From Thiohalobacter sp. IOR34 (GTDB lineage: Bacteria; Pseudomonadota; Gammaproteobacteria; Thiohalobacterales; Thiohalobacteraceae): a stretch of 64,000 nucleotides of DNA. The DNA lies in NCBI RefSeq assembly GCF_030406045.1, contig NZ_CP128988.1, positions 1 through 64,000 on the forward strand, written 5' to 3'. The notes under the pieces were generated by a model. That model was given only the letters and a program-made list of their open reading frames with translations. It was not told the origin of the DNA and ran no database searches. Positions 21,686 through 29,974 of the stretch are shown one piece after another. Within the stretch, counting starts at the first letter, position 1. Every line of letters begins with the position of its first letter. A program made the position numbers and the translations under genes.

Positions 21686-22612
21686 CTAGAGCTTTTTCTC
21701 CTCCCGGCGCAGTGCGCAGCCGATGGCCAGGATGCAGGCGGCGGGTATCTCATCAGTCACGCCTGCCACGATCTCGGCGGGTGCCAGGGTGCGGCTGGCG
21801 AGGCCCAGGCTGGCGTCCATCACCTGATGGAGCTGCGGATGCTCGAAGGGGGCGGGTGTGGATACCAGGTGGCGTATGGGTGCCTGCTGGAAGTGACGGT
21901 CGTAATAGTCGAGGGTCCGCTGCACCTCCAGCGCCAGGTTGTCCAGCAGGACGGCGTGGGTCTCTGCGGCCTCAAAGGTCTGGTAACCGATGTCGAGGGT
22001 CCGCGCCAGGTACAGGGTGCTGCCGCGATAGAGGGCGATGAGGCCGCGTTGCGCCTCCTGGTAGAGGAGGGCCAGGCCCTTCTCGGCCTCGGGCAGGCGC
22101 ATGGCGATATTGCGCAGCGCCAGCTCCGGGATGTCGATCACCTCCAGTTCCAGTCCGGCCTCCTGCATGAGGCGGGCGCGGTCTTCCACCGCCTGGCGGC
22201 GGGCGACCACCACGTAGATGTGTTCACGGCTGCCGCGGGCGCTGCTGGTCGGGGCATCGAAGATGTCGAGCACGGCGTCGTCGATGTGGTAGTCGATCAT
22301 GTCCTTGATCTGCCAGCGCACCGCAGCCTTCATCTCCGGCGGCGGCACCTTGGGCATCTCGATCAGGAACAGATGGTAGCTGCCGAGATCCATCAGCGTG
22401 GCACAGGGCTGGTCACTCAGCCCCTGGCGCTTCACCAGCTGCTTCAACAGCGATGAGACCTCCTCCTCGCCGATCGTCAGACGCTCGCAGGCCTGCAGCC
22501 GGGGTGAGCCGTCTTCGCCCGGCGCGAGACAGACATGGCTCAGGCCGCCATCGTTGAAGACGATGGCATGCCGGCGGTTGCTGGATTTTCTGCGCAAGAG
22601 AGAAAAGACCAC
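21686..22612 (-). CDS. mshI: MSHA biogenesis protein MshI (PilM-like)
   Basis: A predicted 308-residue cytoplasmic actin-like protein of the inner-membrane pilus platform. I place the start at GTG 22612, shortly after AGGA, giving VVFSLLRRKSSNRRHAIVF; the upstream open frame is antisense to the preceding gene. The region MKAAVRWQIKDMIDYHIDDAVLDIF is the family hallmark. It is the last gene of the operon, 34 bases after the propeller-prepilin gene, whereas mshI opens the operon in Vibrio. Confidence 0.75.
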   Translation of the reverse strand: MVFSLLRRKSSNRRHAIVFNDGGLSHVCLAPGEDGSPRLQACERLTIGEEEVSSLLKQLVKRQGLSDQPCATLMDLGSYHLFLIEMPKVPPPEMKAAVRWQIKDMIDYHIDDAVLDIFDAPTSSARGSREHIYVVVARRQAVEDRARLMQEAGLELEVIDIPELALRNIAMRLPEAEKGLALLYQEAQRGLIALYRGSTLYLARTLDIGYQTFEAAETHAVLLDNLALEVQRTLDYYDRHFQQAPIRHLVSTPAPFEHPQLHQVMDASLGLASRTLAPAEIVAGVTDEIPAACILAIGCALRREEKKL

Positions 22613-22646
22613 CGTTCGAGTTCCTGTTGTGGTTAATCGCGGCCAG

Positions 22647-23927
22647 TCAGGGAATGATCTCACGCCAGCGCTGGATTGCAACACTGCCGCCGCCGCTGCC
22701 GGCGATGGCGACGTCGTGGAGGCGCTCGCTGCTGCCCGAGGCCTTGGCCGTCCAGCTGCTGCCATCCCAGTGCAGGATGGTGCCGTTGTCACCGACGGCG
22801 ATGCAGTTGCTGGCATTGCCCGGCTCACAGCCGAGGCCACGCAGCCGGCGGCTGGTGCCTGAACTCATGGCGCTCCAGCTGCCGCCGCTGGTGGTGAGGA
22901 TGACGCCGTTGTCGCCGACCACGAAGCAACGGCTGCTGGTCGGGCAGTCGATGTCGTTGAGGCGGCGGTTGGTGCCCGAGATGACACCCAGCCAGATGCC
23001 ACCGAAGAAACCGAAGTTGTAGCGGCGCAGGATGGTGCCGTTCCTGCCGACGGCGAAACAGGTATCGCTGCCAGCCAGGCAGCTGACGCCGTACAGATGG
23101 CGGTTGCTGAACGCCAGTTCGCCAGCCCAACTGCTGCCCCCTGTCCAGCGGCGGATGGTGGCATTCCTGCCGACGCTGTAACAACGGCCGGTGCCGCAGT
23201 AGACACCCTCCAGGTCGCGACTGGTGCCGGAGGTCGACGCCCCCCAGCTGCCGGTCCAGCGGCGGATGGTGCCGTTCCTCCCGACGGCGAAGCAGGCAGC
23301 GGGATCGCTCGGCTCGCAGTCTACCCGGTTGAGGTTCTGGCTGGTGCCGGAGACGGTGCTGCTCCAACTGCTGCCATCCCAGCGGAAGATCGTACCGCTG
23401 TCGCCGACGGTTAAGCAGATACCGGAGACGCAGGTGATGCCGTTGAGGTCGTTGGTGGTGAAGGCACTGTAGGCGCTCCAGCTACTGCCGTCATAACGCA
23501 GCACGGTGCCATTTCTGCCGACCGCCCAGCTGTCGCCGCTGGCAGACTGGATATCGCCCTCGATCAGCCGCTGGGCGCGGACGCTGCCGCCGAGCAGGGT
23601 CCGCCCCAGCACCCGCACCCGGCACAGGCCACTGCTCGTCGCCGCCGACTGGATCTGGAAATCGCCGCGGCCGAAGCCGATCTGTGTATCCGGCGCCAGG
23701 CTGGAGCAGGCCGTGCCGTTGGCCAGCCGCTGGGCGGCGCGTTCCAGACCGCTCTCGGCCAGGAACAGGGCGTGCAGTGCATCGTCAGCCAGGGCCGAGT
23801 CGGTGATGTCGGTGCTGGAGAGGCGCAGGCCGACCTGACCGATGATGAGGATGATCACCGCCAGGAAGACGGTGGCGATGAGCAGCGCCGCGCCACGCTG
23901 GCGGACAATCGGCGCATGGCCGTTCAT
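22647..23927 (-). CDS. PilX/MshP-like prepilin fused to a predicted seven-bladed propeller
   Basis: A 426-residue protein at the MshP position. The first 60 residues are PilX-like: basic leader MNGHAPIVRQRGAALLIATV, a hydrophobic helix, and AESGLERAAQRLA. From about residue 130 seven repeats of about 40 residues follow, with the pattern (C)xxVGxNGTIxRWxGSSW then SGTSxxLxGVxC. The repeat number fits a seven-bladed beta-propeller, with one Cys before each VG and one after each GV suggesting stapled blades. Ordinary MshP is only about 150 residues. Role inferred: a minor pilin presenting an adhesive or sensing head at the pilus tip. Confidence 0.8.
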   Translation of the reverse strand: MNGHAPIVRQRGAALLIATVFLAVIILIIGQVGLRLSSTDITDSALADDALHALFLAESGLERAAQRLANGTACSSLAPDTQIGFGRGDFQIQSAATSSGLCRVRVLGRTLLGGSVRAQRLIEGDIQSASGDSWAVGRNGTVLRYDGSSWSAYSAFTTNDLNGITCVSGICLTVGDSGTIFRWDGSSWSSTVSGTSQNLNRVDCEPSDPAACFAVGRNGTIRRWTGSWGASTSGTSRDLEGVYCGTGRCYSVGRNATIRRWTGGSSWAGELAFSNRHLYGVSCLAGSDTCFAVGRNGTILRRYNFGFFGGIWLGVISGTNRRLNDIDCPTSSRCFVVGDNGVILTTSGGSWSAMSSGTSRRLRGLGCEPGNASNCIAVGDNGTILHWDGSSWTAKASGSSERLHDVAIAGSGGGSVAIQRWREIIP

Positions 23928-24466
23928 AGGCGGTTCCTCAACTGCACGCGGCCGCGTTGCGGGTAGCTGTTGCCCTGGCTGTCGCTCAGCACCAGTTCGT
24001 ATTCGATGAAGGCGATGTCGCTGTTGTCGCTGGAGGCGGTGCTGCCATCGTCCTGCAGATAGCTGAAGGCAAGGCTGCTGAGCCTGTTGCTCAGCGTGTA
24101 ACTGCCGGCCGGGCTGTCATAAGCGATGCTGAGCAGCGGCGCGGCGGCGTTCAGGCTGACCTGGGTGACGGTCGTGCCGTCCGCCTCGGTGCGGCGGAAA
24201 TCGATGCGGCTGGCGGTGCGGACCAGGATGTCGTAGCTGCCGGGCGCGGCCGGGTCACGGCGGATGCTGCGCAGTTCGCGCGCCAGGCGCTCGCCGGCGA
24301 GACGCAGCTCACTGAGCGTGGCGATCACCTCCTGCTGGGCAAGGTAGGCGCGCACCGCCTGGGAGACCCCGAAGGCGGCGCCGGCGGCGAGCAGGGCGAC
24401 CACCATGAGAGTGACCACCAGCTCGATGAGAGTGAAGCCTGTGCAGTGTCTGGCGGGATGCGGCAT
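23924..24466 (-). CDS. mshO: MSHA minor prepilin MshO-like
   Basis: A 180-residue prepilin with a short leader and type III methylation/cleavage site (HCTG before FTLIELVVTLMVVALLAAGAAF). The downstream region with ERLARELRSIRRD is typical for the MshO/PilW type. It overlaps the next gene by four bases and begins one base after the mshD stop. It likely joins the initiation complex of the pilus. Confidence 0.75.
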   Translation of the reverse strand: MPHPARHCTGFTLIELVVTLMVVALLAAGAAFGVSQAVRAYLAQQEVIATLSELRLAGERLARELRSIRRDPAAPGSYDILVRTASRIDFRRTEADGTTVTQVSLNAAAPLLSIAYDSPAGSYTLSNRLSSLAFSYLQDDGSTASSDNSDIAFIEYELVLSDSQGNSYPQRGRVQLRNRL

Positions 24467-24467
24467 G

Positions 24468-24875
24468 TCAGTAGTCCGCCAGCATGAACTGGGTCAGGCT
24501 GCGCGAGGTCCCGTTGTAACTGACTTCGACCTCCACCAGGCGGCAGTCGCTGACCGGGCAGCCGGCGCCGCTGTAGGCGCTGACCGTGGTGGTGCGCACA
24601 TAGCCACTGAAGTTGCCGCCGAGAGTCTCGGTGGTGGTGCCGACGGGTACGCTGGCATAGCCGCCGAGGCGCCGGTTGCCGAGGGTCTGCTCGGCGCCCG
24701 CCTGGGCGAGCTGGGCGGCGGTCTGGATCTCGCGGTCGGTGCCGAGGCTGCTGACCATCTGGGTGAACTGGATGGCGATGGGCAGGGCGGCGATGGACAG
24801 CAGCATGATCACCATGACCAGCTCGATGAGGGTAAAGCCCCCGCTGCGGTTCCCTGGCTGGCGGCGCCGGCTCAT
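24468..24875 (-). CDS. mshD: MSHA minor prepilin MshD-like
   Basis: A 135-residue prepilin: leader MSRRRQPGNRSGG, then FTLIELVMVIMLLSIAALPI. It has a Cys pair near residues 108-113 (GCPVSDC). Start ATG overlaps the mshC stop as ATGA. It is shorter than Vibrio MshD, so the exact ortholog is inferred from operon position. Confidence 0.7.
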   Translation of the reverse strand: MSRRRQPGNRSGGFTLIELVMVIMLLSIAALPIAIQFTQMVSSLGTDREIQTAAQLAQAGAEQTLGNRRLGGYASVPVGTTTETLGGNFSGYVRTTTVSAYSGAGCPVSDCRLVEVEVSYNGTSRSLTQFMLADY

Positions 24876-25327
24876 GGTGTCACCGTGACGAAGCCCGAGA
24901 CCGGCTCGATGCTGATGCTGGCGCTGCGGCTGGTCCCGCTCAGGGTGAAGCTGACGGCACTGGCGAGCAGTGAGCCGGCGGCGACCGGCCGTCCCCAGGC
25001 ATCGAGGTCGATGCTGCCGCTGCTCAGGGTGACGCCATCCTCGAGGTTGATGCTGAAGGGTTGCTGGGTGGCCGGGTCGGTGAGGGTGCTGCCGCCTTCG
25101 GTCAACCGGTAGCCCGTGCCCAGGGATTCGAAGGTCAGGGTGGCGCCGCGCGCCATGGCCAGTATCTGCGCATGGCGCAGGTCGCGCGCCACCTGCCGGG
25201 CCTGGGCCTGGACGCTGCTGTCACCAAATGACCAGTGGCTTGCCGCCACCGCGCCGAGTACGCCGGTGATGAGCACGACCATCACCAGTTCGACGAGGGT
25301 GAAACCGGATTGTCTGCAGCTGAGCAT
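24872..25327 (-). CDS. mshC: MSHA minor prepilin MshC-like
   Basis: A 151-residue prepilin starting MLSCRQSG followed by FTLVELVMVVLITGVLGAVA. The GspH/MshC-type region contains QARQVARDLRHAQILAMARG. An alternative in-frame ATG at 25348 adds seven residues; the shorter leader looks more like prepilins. It follows mshA after a perfect 14-base-pair hairpin. Confidence 0.75.
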   Translation of the reverse strand: MLSCRQSGFTLVELVMVVLITGVLGAVAASHWSFGDSSVQAQARQVARDLRHAQILAMARGATLTFESLGTGYRLTEGGSTLTDPATQQPFSINLEDGVTLSSGSIDLDAWGRPVAAGSLLASAVSFTLSGTSRSASISIEPVSGFVTVTP

Positions 25328-25348
25328 GGGATAGGCCTGGCGCACCAT

Positions 25349-25382
25349 GAACAAAGGGTGGGACGAGGCCCACCCTTTGTTC
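25349..25382 (-). promoter_or_regulatory. Perfect 14-bp hairpin between mshA and mshC
   Basis: GAACAAAGGGTGGG (25349-25362) and its exact complement (25369-25382) flank a six-base loop. There is no U-run after it on the minus strand, so it is more likely an mRNA-stabilising or attenuating structure that raises pilin over downstream gene expression than a full terminator. Confidence 0.75.
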
Positions 25383-25418
25383 ACGATCGAGTGGGGAGCG
25401 CCTGATGCCCCCGTTCTA

Positions 25419-25805
25419 TCAGGTACAGCTGGCGTAGGAGCTGATGGTGCCCACGCATTGCACCGTATCGCCCACCGCCGTGGTCGCGGTGGAGCAATTG
25501 GCATCGGTGTAGGTCGGCACCGTACAGGTCTTGCTGTTGACAGTGACCTGGATGCCGGTGCTGGCGGCCGCCACGCCTTCGCCATTGACGTAGGTGGCCA
25601 GCTGGGTGACGGTGGGGAAACCCTGCAGGTCGGCGATCGCCACCGCGTGGGCCGACTTGACGGCGCCGCTGATGCCACGGATGGCGGCCGTCTCGGCGCT
25701 GCTGGACAGATCGACGAACTTGGGAACAGCCATGGCGGCGAGAATGCCGAGAATGACGATGACCATGACCAATTCAATGAGTGTGAAACCGGATTGGCGC
25801 TTCAT
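25419..25805 (-). CDS. mshA: Major MSHA-type pilin
   Basis: A 128-residue type IV pilin: leader MKRQSG, then FTLIELVMVIVILGILAAMAVPKFVDLSSSAE, typical of MshA. I chose ATG 25805 because AGGAGG lies seven bases upstream; the ATG two codons earlier would be only one base from it. The C-terminal 40 residues have four Cys (TCTVP, NCST, QCVG, ASCT) that likely form the pilin D-loop disulfides. It is shorter than Vibrio MshA (about 170). Confidence 0.88.
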   Translation of the reverse strand: MKRQSGFTLIELVMVIVILGILAAMAVPKFVDLSSSAETAAIRGISGAVKSAHAVAIADLQGFPTVTQLATYVNGEGVAAASTGIQVTVNSKTCTVPTYTDANCSTATTAVGDTVQCVGTISSYASCT

Positions 25806-25961
25806 ATTCATGCCTCCTGTGCACCGAAAGTTGGGGCGGCGGGTCTCGCTGCCATGCAATCAAACGGGTTATCGTTCGGGTGGTCCCATTTCTTTAGTCG
25901 TTCCGGGCACTTGTTGTGCCCCTTCTCCTCCGTCCCCAAGCGCGGGCCACTGGACCCGGAC

Positions 25962-27188
25962 TCAGCGATTCATCGCTGCCGTGGCCAGGTTCCACCAGGG
26001 GAGGAACACGGCCAGCGCCAGAACCAGCACCATGCAGCCGATGACCACGGTGAGGATGGGCTCGATGTTGCTGCTCAGGCGCTCGATGGCATATTCGACT
26101 TCCTGGTCGTAGTAGCGGCCGATCTCCATCAGCAGCTCGTCCAGGGTGCCGGATTCCTCGCCGACCACGATCATCTGCCGCACCAGGGGATCGAACATCC
26201 CCGAGTTGGCGGCAGTGACGCTGATCGATTCGCCGCGCTCGATTCCCTCGCGCATGCCCAGCACCCGTTCCTCCAGGAAGTCGTTGTCCAGGGCGCGGGC
26301 CACCACGGTGAGGCTGGTGATCAGTGGCACGCCGGCCTGCTGCGACATGCCGAACAGACGGCAGAAACGCGACAGCGTGGCCTTGTAGAGGATGTCGCCG
26401 ATCAGTGGCAGACGCAGCTTCAACTTGTCCCAGCGGTAACGTCCGCTCTCGGACTGCAGATAGAAATGCACCGCGACCAGGCTGCCGACCAGGCCGGCGA
26501 GCAGCAGTGGCCAGTGCTGGAGCATGAAATTGGAGATGCCGACCAGCAGCCGCGTGGCCAGCGGCAGGTCGGCGTCGAACTTGTCGAAGATCAGGCTGAA
26601 GGCCGGGATCACCCAGATGTTGATGACCACGATGGCGATACTGATCGCGGTCAGCACGAAGGCCGGGTAGCGCAGCGCCGAGCGGATCTGGTCGCGGGTC
26701 TGCTTTTCCCTTTCCAGGTAATAGGCCAGCTGCAGAAAGACCTCCTCCAGGCGACCGCTAGTTTCACCGACCCGGATCAGGCTGACGAAGAACTGGGAGA
26801 AGACCTCCGGGTGGTGACTCATGGCGCTGGCCAGGTCGTGGCCGGCCTCCAGCATCCGTGTGACTTCGCCCAGCACCCGGCGCATGGTGCGGTTCTGACT
26901 GGTCTCGGCGAGCACGTTGAAGGCGTTGAAGATGGGCACGCCGGCGCGGGTCAGGCTGTGCATCTGGCGGCTGAACTGAATCAGGTCGGCCAGCTGCACC
27001 TTGGGTGGAAACAGTGTCTCCAGGCTGCTGCCGCCCGTCTCCTTCTCCGCCTCGGCCGGGGTGATGTCGATCGGCGTCAGGCCGCTTTCCATCAGCCGGG
27101 CGGCCACGCTGTCGGCGTTGGCGGCCTCCTGGCTGCCTTCGATGGCGTCGCCGTGCGGGCCACGGGCCTTGTAGTTGAACAGGGGCAT
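25962..27188 (-). CDS. mshG: MSHA inner-membrane platform protein MshG (PilC/GspF family)
   Basis: The 408-residue protein begins MPLFNYKARGPHGDAIEG and has the two GspF repeats, each ending with membrane segments (residues 165-240 and 370-400). Family motifs LIQFSRQMHSLTRAGVP and VGEESGTLDELL are present. It starts two bases before the mshE stop codon end and works with the MshE ATPase. A 156-base spacer separates it from mshA, where a pilin promoter could lie. Confidence 0.92.
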   Translation of the reverse strand: MPLFNYKARGPHGDAIEGSQEAANADSVAARLMESGLTPIDITPAEAEKETGGSSLETLFPPKVQLADLIQFSRQMHSLTRAGVPIFNAFNVLAETSQNRTMRRVLGEVTRMLEAGHDLASAMSHHPEVFSQFFVSLIRVGETSGRLEEVFLQLAYYLEREKQTRDQIRSALRYPAFVLTAISIAIVVINIWVIPAFSLIFDKFDADLPLATRLLVGISNFMLQHWPLLLAGLVGSLVAVHFYLQSESGRYRWDKLKLRLPLIGDILYKATLSRFCRLFGMSQQAGVPLITSLTVVARALDNDFLEERVLGMREGIERGESISVTAANSGMFDPLVRQMIVVGEESGTLDELLMEIGRYYDQEVEYAIERLSSNIEPILTVVIGCMVLVLALAVFLPWWNLATAAMNR

Positions 27189-27190
27189 GA

Positions 27191-28894
27191 TCAGTCGATC
27201 CAGCTGGACAGGCGCATGGCCTCTTCCAGGGTGGTGATGCCGGCCTCGGCCAGAGACAGGGCGTGGCGGACCAGCGGCCGGAAGCCGTCCTGGGCGCGGG
27301 CGGCGCGTTCGAAGGCGCTGTGATCGTTGTGGCGCAGGGCGTCGATCAGCGGCTCGTCCATCACCAGCAGTTCATAGACACCGGTGCGTCCCGAGTAGCC
27401 GGTCTGGTTGCAGTGGTTGCAGCCACTGCCGGCATAGAAGGTCGGCAGCGTCGCCTGCTCCTCGTAGAAGGTCGGCTGCAGCCAGGCACGCTCGGCGCTG
27501 TCCGCTGCCTGCTCGCGTCGGCAGTGCGGGCAGATCTTGCGCACCAGGCGTTGAGCCATGATGGCATGCACCGAGGAGGCGATCAGATAGGGCTCCATGC
27601 CCATGTCGATCAGCCGCAGGGCGCTGTCCACGGCACTGTTGGTGTGCAGGGTGGAGAGCACCAGGTGGCCGGTGAGCGCGGCGCGAAGGGCGATCTCGCC
27701 GGTCTCGTGGTCGCGGATCTCGCCGACCAGGATGATGTCCGGGTCGTGGCGCAGCGCGGTGCGCAACACGCTGGCGAAGTCCAGGCCGATGCGCGCATTG
27801 ACCTGCACCTGATTGACGCGCGGCAGCTGGATCTCCACCGGATCCTCGACGGTGATGATCTTCTTCTGCGGTCGGTTCAGTTCGCTGAGCGCGGCATACA
27901 GGGTGGTGGTCTTGCCGCTGCCGGTGGGGCCGGTGACCAGAACCAGGCCGTGCGGCCGGTGCACCAGCTGGCGGAAGCGGGGCAGCATCTCGTCCGGCAT
28001 GCCGAGCTGTTCCAGCGACAGCAGGTTTTCGTCCTGGTCCAGCAGGCGCATCACCACCGCCTCGCCATGCTGGGTGGGCATGGTGGCCAGGCGCACGTCG
28101 ATGCGCCGGCCGTGGACGTGCAGGGTGAAACGGCCGTCCTGGGGCAGGCGTTTCTCGGAGATGTTGGCGCCGGCCATCAGCTTGAGGCGCGAGATCACGG
28201 CACCGGCGATGCGCTTTTCGTTCATCACCTGTTCGTGCAGCACGCCATCGATGCGCCGGCGGATGCGCAGCACCTCCTCGTCCGGCTCGATATGGATGTC
28301 GGAGGCGTGCTGGCGCACCGCGTCCTCGAACATGGTCTGGATCAGGCGCACCACAGGGGCGTCGCTCTGTGAGCTGTCGACGCCCAGCTCACCGAGATCG
28401 AAGGCGTTCTCGGCGAGCTCCTGGCCGACCTCGCTGGCCAGGGTGCTCAGCTCGGCACCCCCGGAATAGGCCTGGTCGATGGCCTGCAGCAGATCGGATT
28501 CCTTGACCACCGCCAGCTCGATCGGCTGCTTGAGGATGCGCCGCAGTTCGTCGTAGGCGAAGATGTCGGTGGGATCGGCCATGCCCACCAGCAGGCCGTT
28601 GTCGGTCTTTTTCAGCACCAGCGCGCGGAAACGGCGGGCGCTGGTCTCAGGCAGGCGCTGCACCAGTTCCGGGTCCAGCTCGAAGGTGGTCAGGTCGACG
28701 AAGGGAATGTCGAGCTGTTCCGAGAGCAGGCGCAGCAGATCGTTCTCGTCGATGAAGCCGTTGTCGATCAGCACCCGGCCCAGCTTGCGGCCGCTCTTGC
28801 GCTGATCGGCCAGGGCCGCCTGCAACTGGTTCTCGGAGATGACCTTCTTCTCGACCAGCAGGTCACCGATGCGGATGCGTTTCGGCAGCGCCAT
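27191..28894 (-). CDS. mshE: MSHA pilus extension ATPase MshE
   Basis: The 567-residue GspE/PilB-type motor has Walker A VTGPTGSGKTTTLYA, the Asp box, Walker B ILVGEIRDHETGEIA and a CxxC zinc pair set (CPHC, CNHC). The N terminus carries two consecutive MshEN motifs, RIGDLLVEKKVISENQLQAAL and KLGRVLIDNGFIDENDLLRLL, the known c-di-GMP binding module, so pilus extension is probably controlled by c-di-GMP. Confidence 0.94.
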   Translation of the reverse strand: MALPKRIRIGDLLVEKKVISENQLQAALADQRKSGRKLGRVLIDNGFIDENDLLRLLSEQLDIPFVDLTTFELDPELVQRLPETSARRFRALVLKKTDNGLLVGMADPTDIFAYDELRRILKQPIELAVVKESDLLQAIDQAYSGGAELSTLASEVGQELAENAFDLGELGVDSSQSDAPVVRLIQTMFEDAVRQHASDIHIEPDEEVLRIRRRIDGVLHEQVMNEKRIAGAVISRLKLMAGANISEKRLPQDGRFTLHVHGRRIDVRLATMPTQHGEAVVMRLLDQDENLLSLEQLGMPDEMLPRFRQLVHRPHGLVLVTGPTGSGKTTTLYAALSELNRPQKKIITVEDPVEIQLPRVNQVQVNARIGLDFASVLRTALRHDPDIILVGEIRDHETGEIALRAALTGHLVLSTLHTNSAVDSALRLIDMGMEPYLIASSVHAIMAQRLVRKICPHCRREQAADSAERAWLQPTFYEEQATLPTFYAGSGCNHCNQTGYSGRTGVYELLVMDEPLIDALRHNDHSAFERAARAQDGFRPLVRHALSLAEAGITTLEEAMRLSSWID

Positions 28895-28897
28895 GGT

Positions 28898-29974
28898 TCA
28901 GCCCCCGCTCCGGCGGCTGAGTTCGGCCAGTCGTGAAGCGACGAAGGCATCGAGCCGCGCCGCCAGGCCGCTGCGCCGTGCCTGGCGGTAGGCGCCCAGC
29001 GCCGCGGGGGCTTCGCCGTTCTGTTCCAGGGACAGGGCGAGGCCCAGCCACCACACGCCCTGGTCGGGACGCAGGCCGAGGGCCGCGCGCCAGGCCTGGA
29101 TGGCCGCCGGATGGCGCTCGCTGCGCTGGTAGAGGCCGGCCAGCAGGGCCAGATAGTCGGCATCCGTGGTGGCCTCCGGCAGGGCCGTCTCCAGCACCTC
29201 AATGGCCTGGGCCAGCCGACCCTGCTCGGCGAGCAGCCGGGCATAGAGGCGGGCAAAGGGGATGTGCTGCGGCGCCAGGGCCAGGCCCTCGGCCAGCAGA
29301 CGCAGCGCCTCGTCCGGGCGCTGCTGGCGCAGCAGCAGGGCGGCCCAGGTCTCGCGGGCCCGGTGGTGGGCGGGATCCACGGCCAGACTGTGCTGCAGGG
29401 TCGCCTCGGCCTCGCGATAGCGGCCGGCCGCGATCTGGTCGAGGGCCCGGGCAAAGATGCGTTCTGCCTGTTCGGCCGGTGTCTGCGGACGCAGCCGCTT
29501 GTGCATCGCCGGCGGCGCGGCGGTCGGCGCCGGTTCGGGGACGGCGGCCCGTGCCGGGGCAGGGGGCGCGGCGGTCTCCCGCGACGGCCCGCCGCTGGCG
29601 GCCGGGGCCGGTTCGGGTTCGGGTTCGGCGGCCGGGGCCGGTGCGGGTGGCGCGGCGGTCTCCCGGCGTGGCCCGGTGGTGTCGGCCGCGGCCTTGAGCG
29701 GCATGGCCGCCGGCGCGGCAGGCGGCGCTGCCGGGCTGGCGGCTGGAACGGTGGTCGGCTGGCTGGCCGGCAGCGCCGGGGGCGGACCCTGGCGCAAGCC
29801 GTAGGTGGTGCCGGCAGCGAGCAGCAGCAGGCCGAGGCCCGCCAGCAACAGGCGGCGTGCCCGTGGCGGCCGCGCCTCGGGGGCCGGCTGCAGGCCGTCC
29901 AGGGCCTGGCCGGCGCCGGCCGCAAGCGGCCGCTGCCGTTCCAGATCCTTGAGCATCTGGTTGATCAGGCTCAT
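28898..29974 (-). CDS. mshN: MSHA biogenesis protein MshN (TPR protein)
   Basis: A 358-residue protein starting MSLINQMLKDLERQR, the MshN hallmark. One transmembrane helix follows (about residues 45-60), then a very Pro/Ala-rich periplasmic linker (65-165), then TPR repeats to the C terminus. The ATG overlaps the mshM stop as ATGA. The strongly biased linker creates long open frames on other frames; those are not genes. Confidence 0.85.
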   Translation of the reverse strand: MSLINQMLKDLERQRPLAAGAGQALDGLQPAPEARPPRARRLLLAGLGLLLLAAGTTYGLRQGPPPALPASQPTTVPAASPAAPPAAPAAMPLKAAADTTGPRRETAAPPAPAPAAEPEPEPAPAASGGPSRETAAPPAPARAAVPEPAPTAAPPAMHKRLRPQTPAEQAERIFARALDQIAAGRYREAEATLQHSLAVDPAHHRARETWAALLLRQQRPDEALRLLAEGLALAPQHIPFARLYARLLAEQGRLAQAIEVLETALPEATTDADYLALLAGLYQRSERHPAAIQAWRAALGLRPDQGVWWLGLALSLEQNGEAPAALGAYRQARRSGLAARLDAFVASRLAELSRRSGG

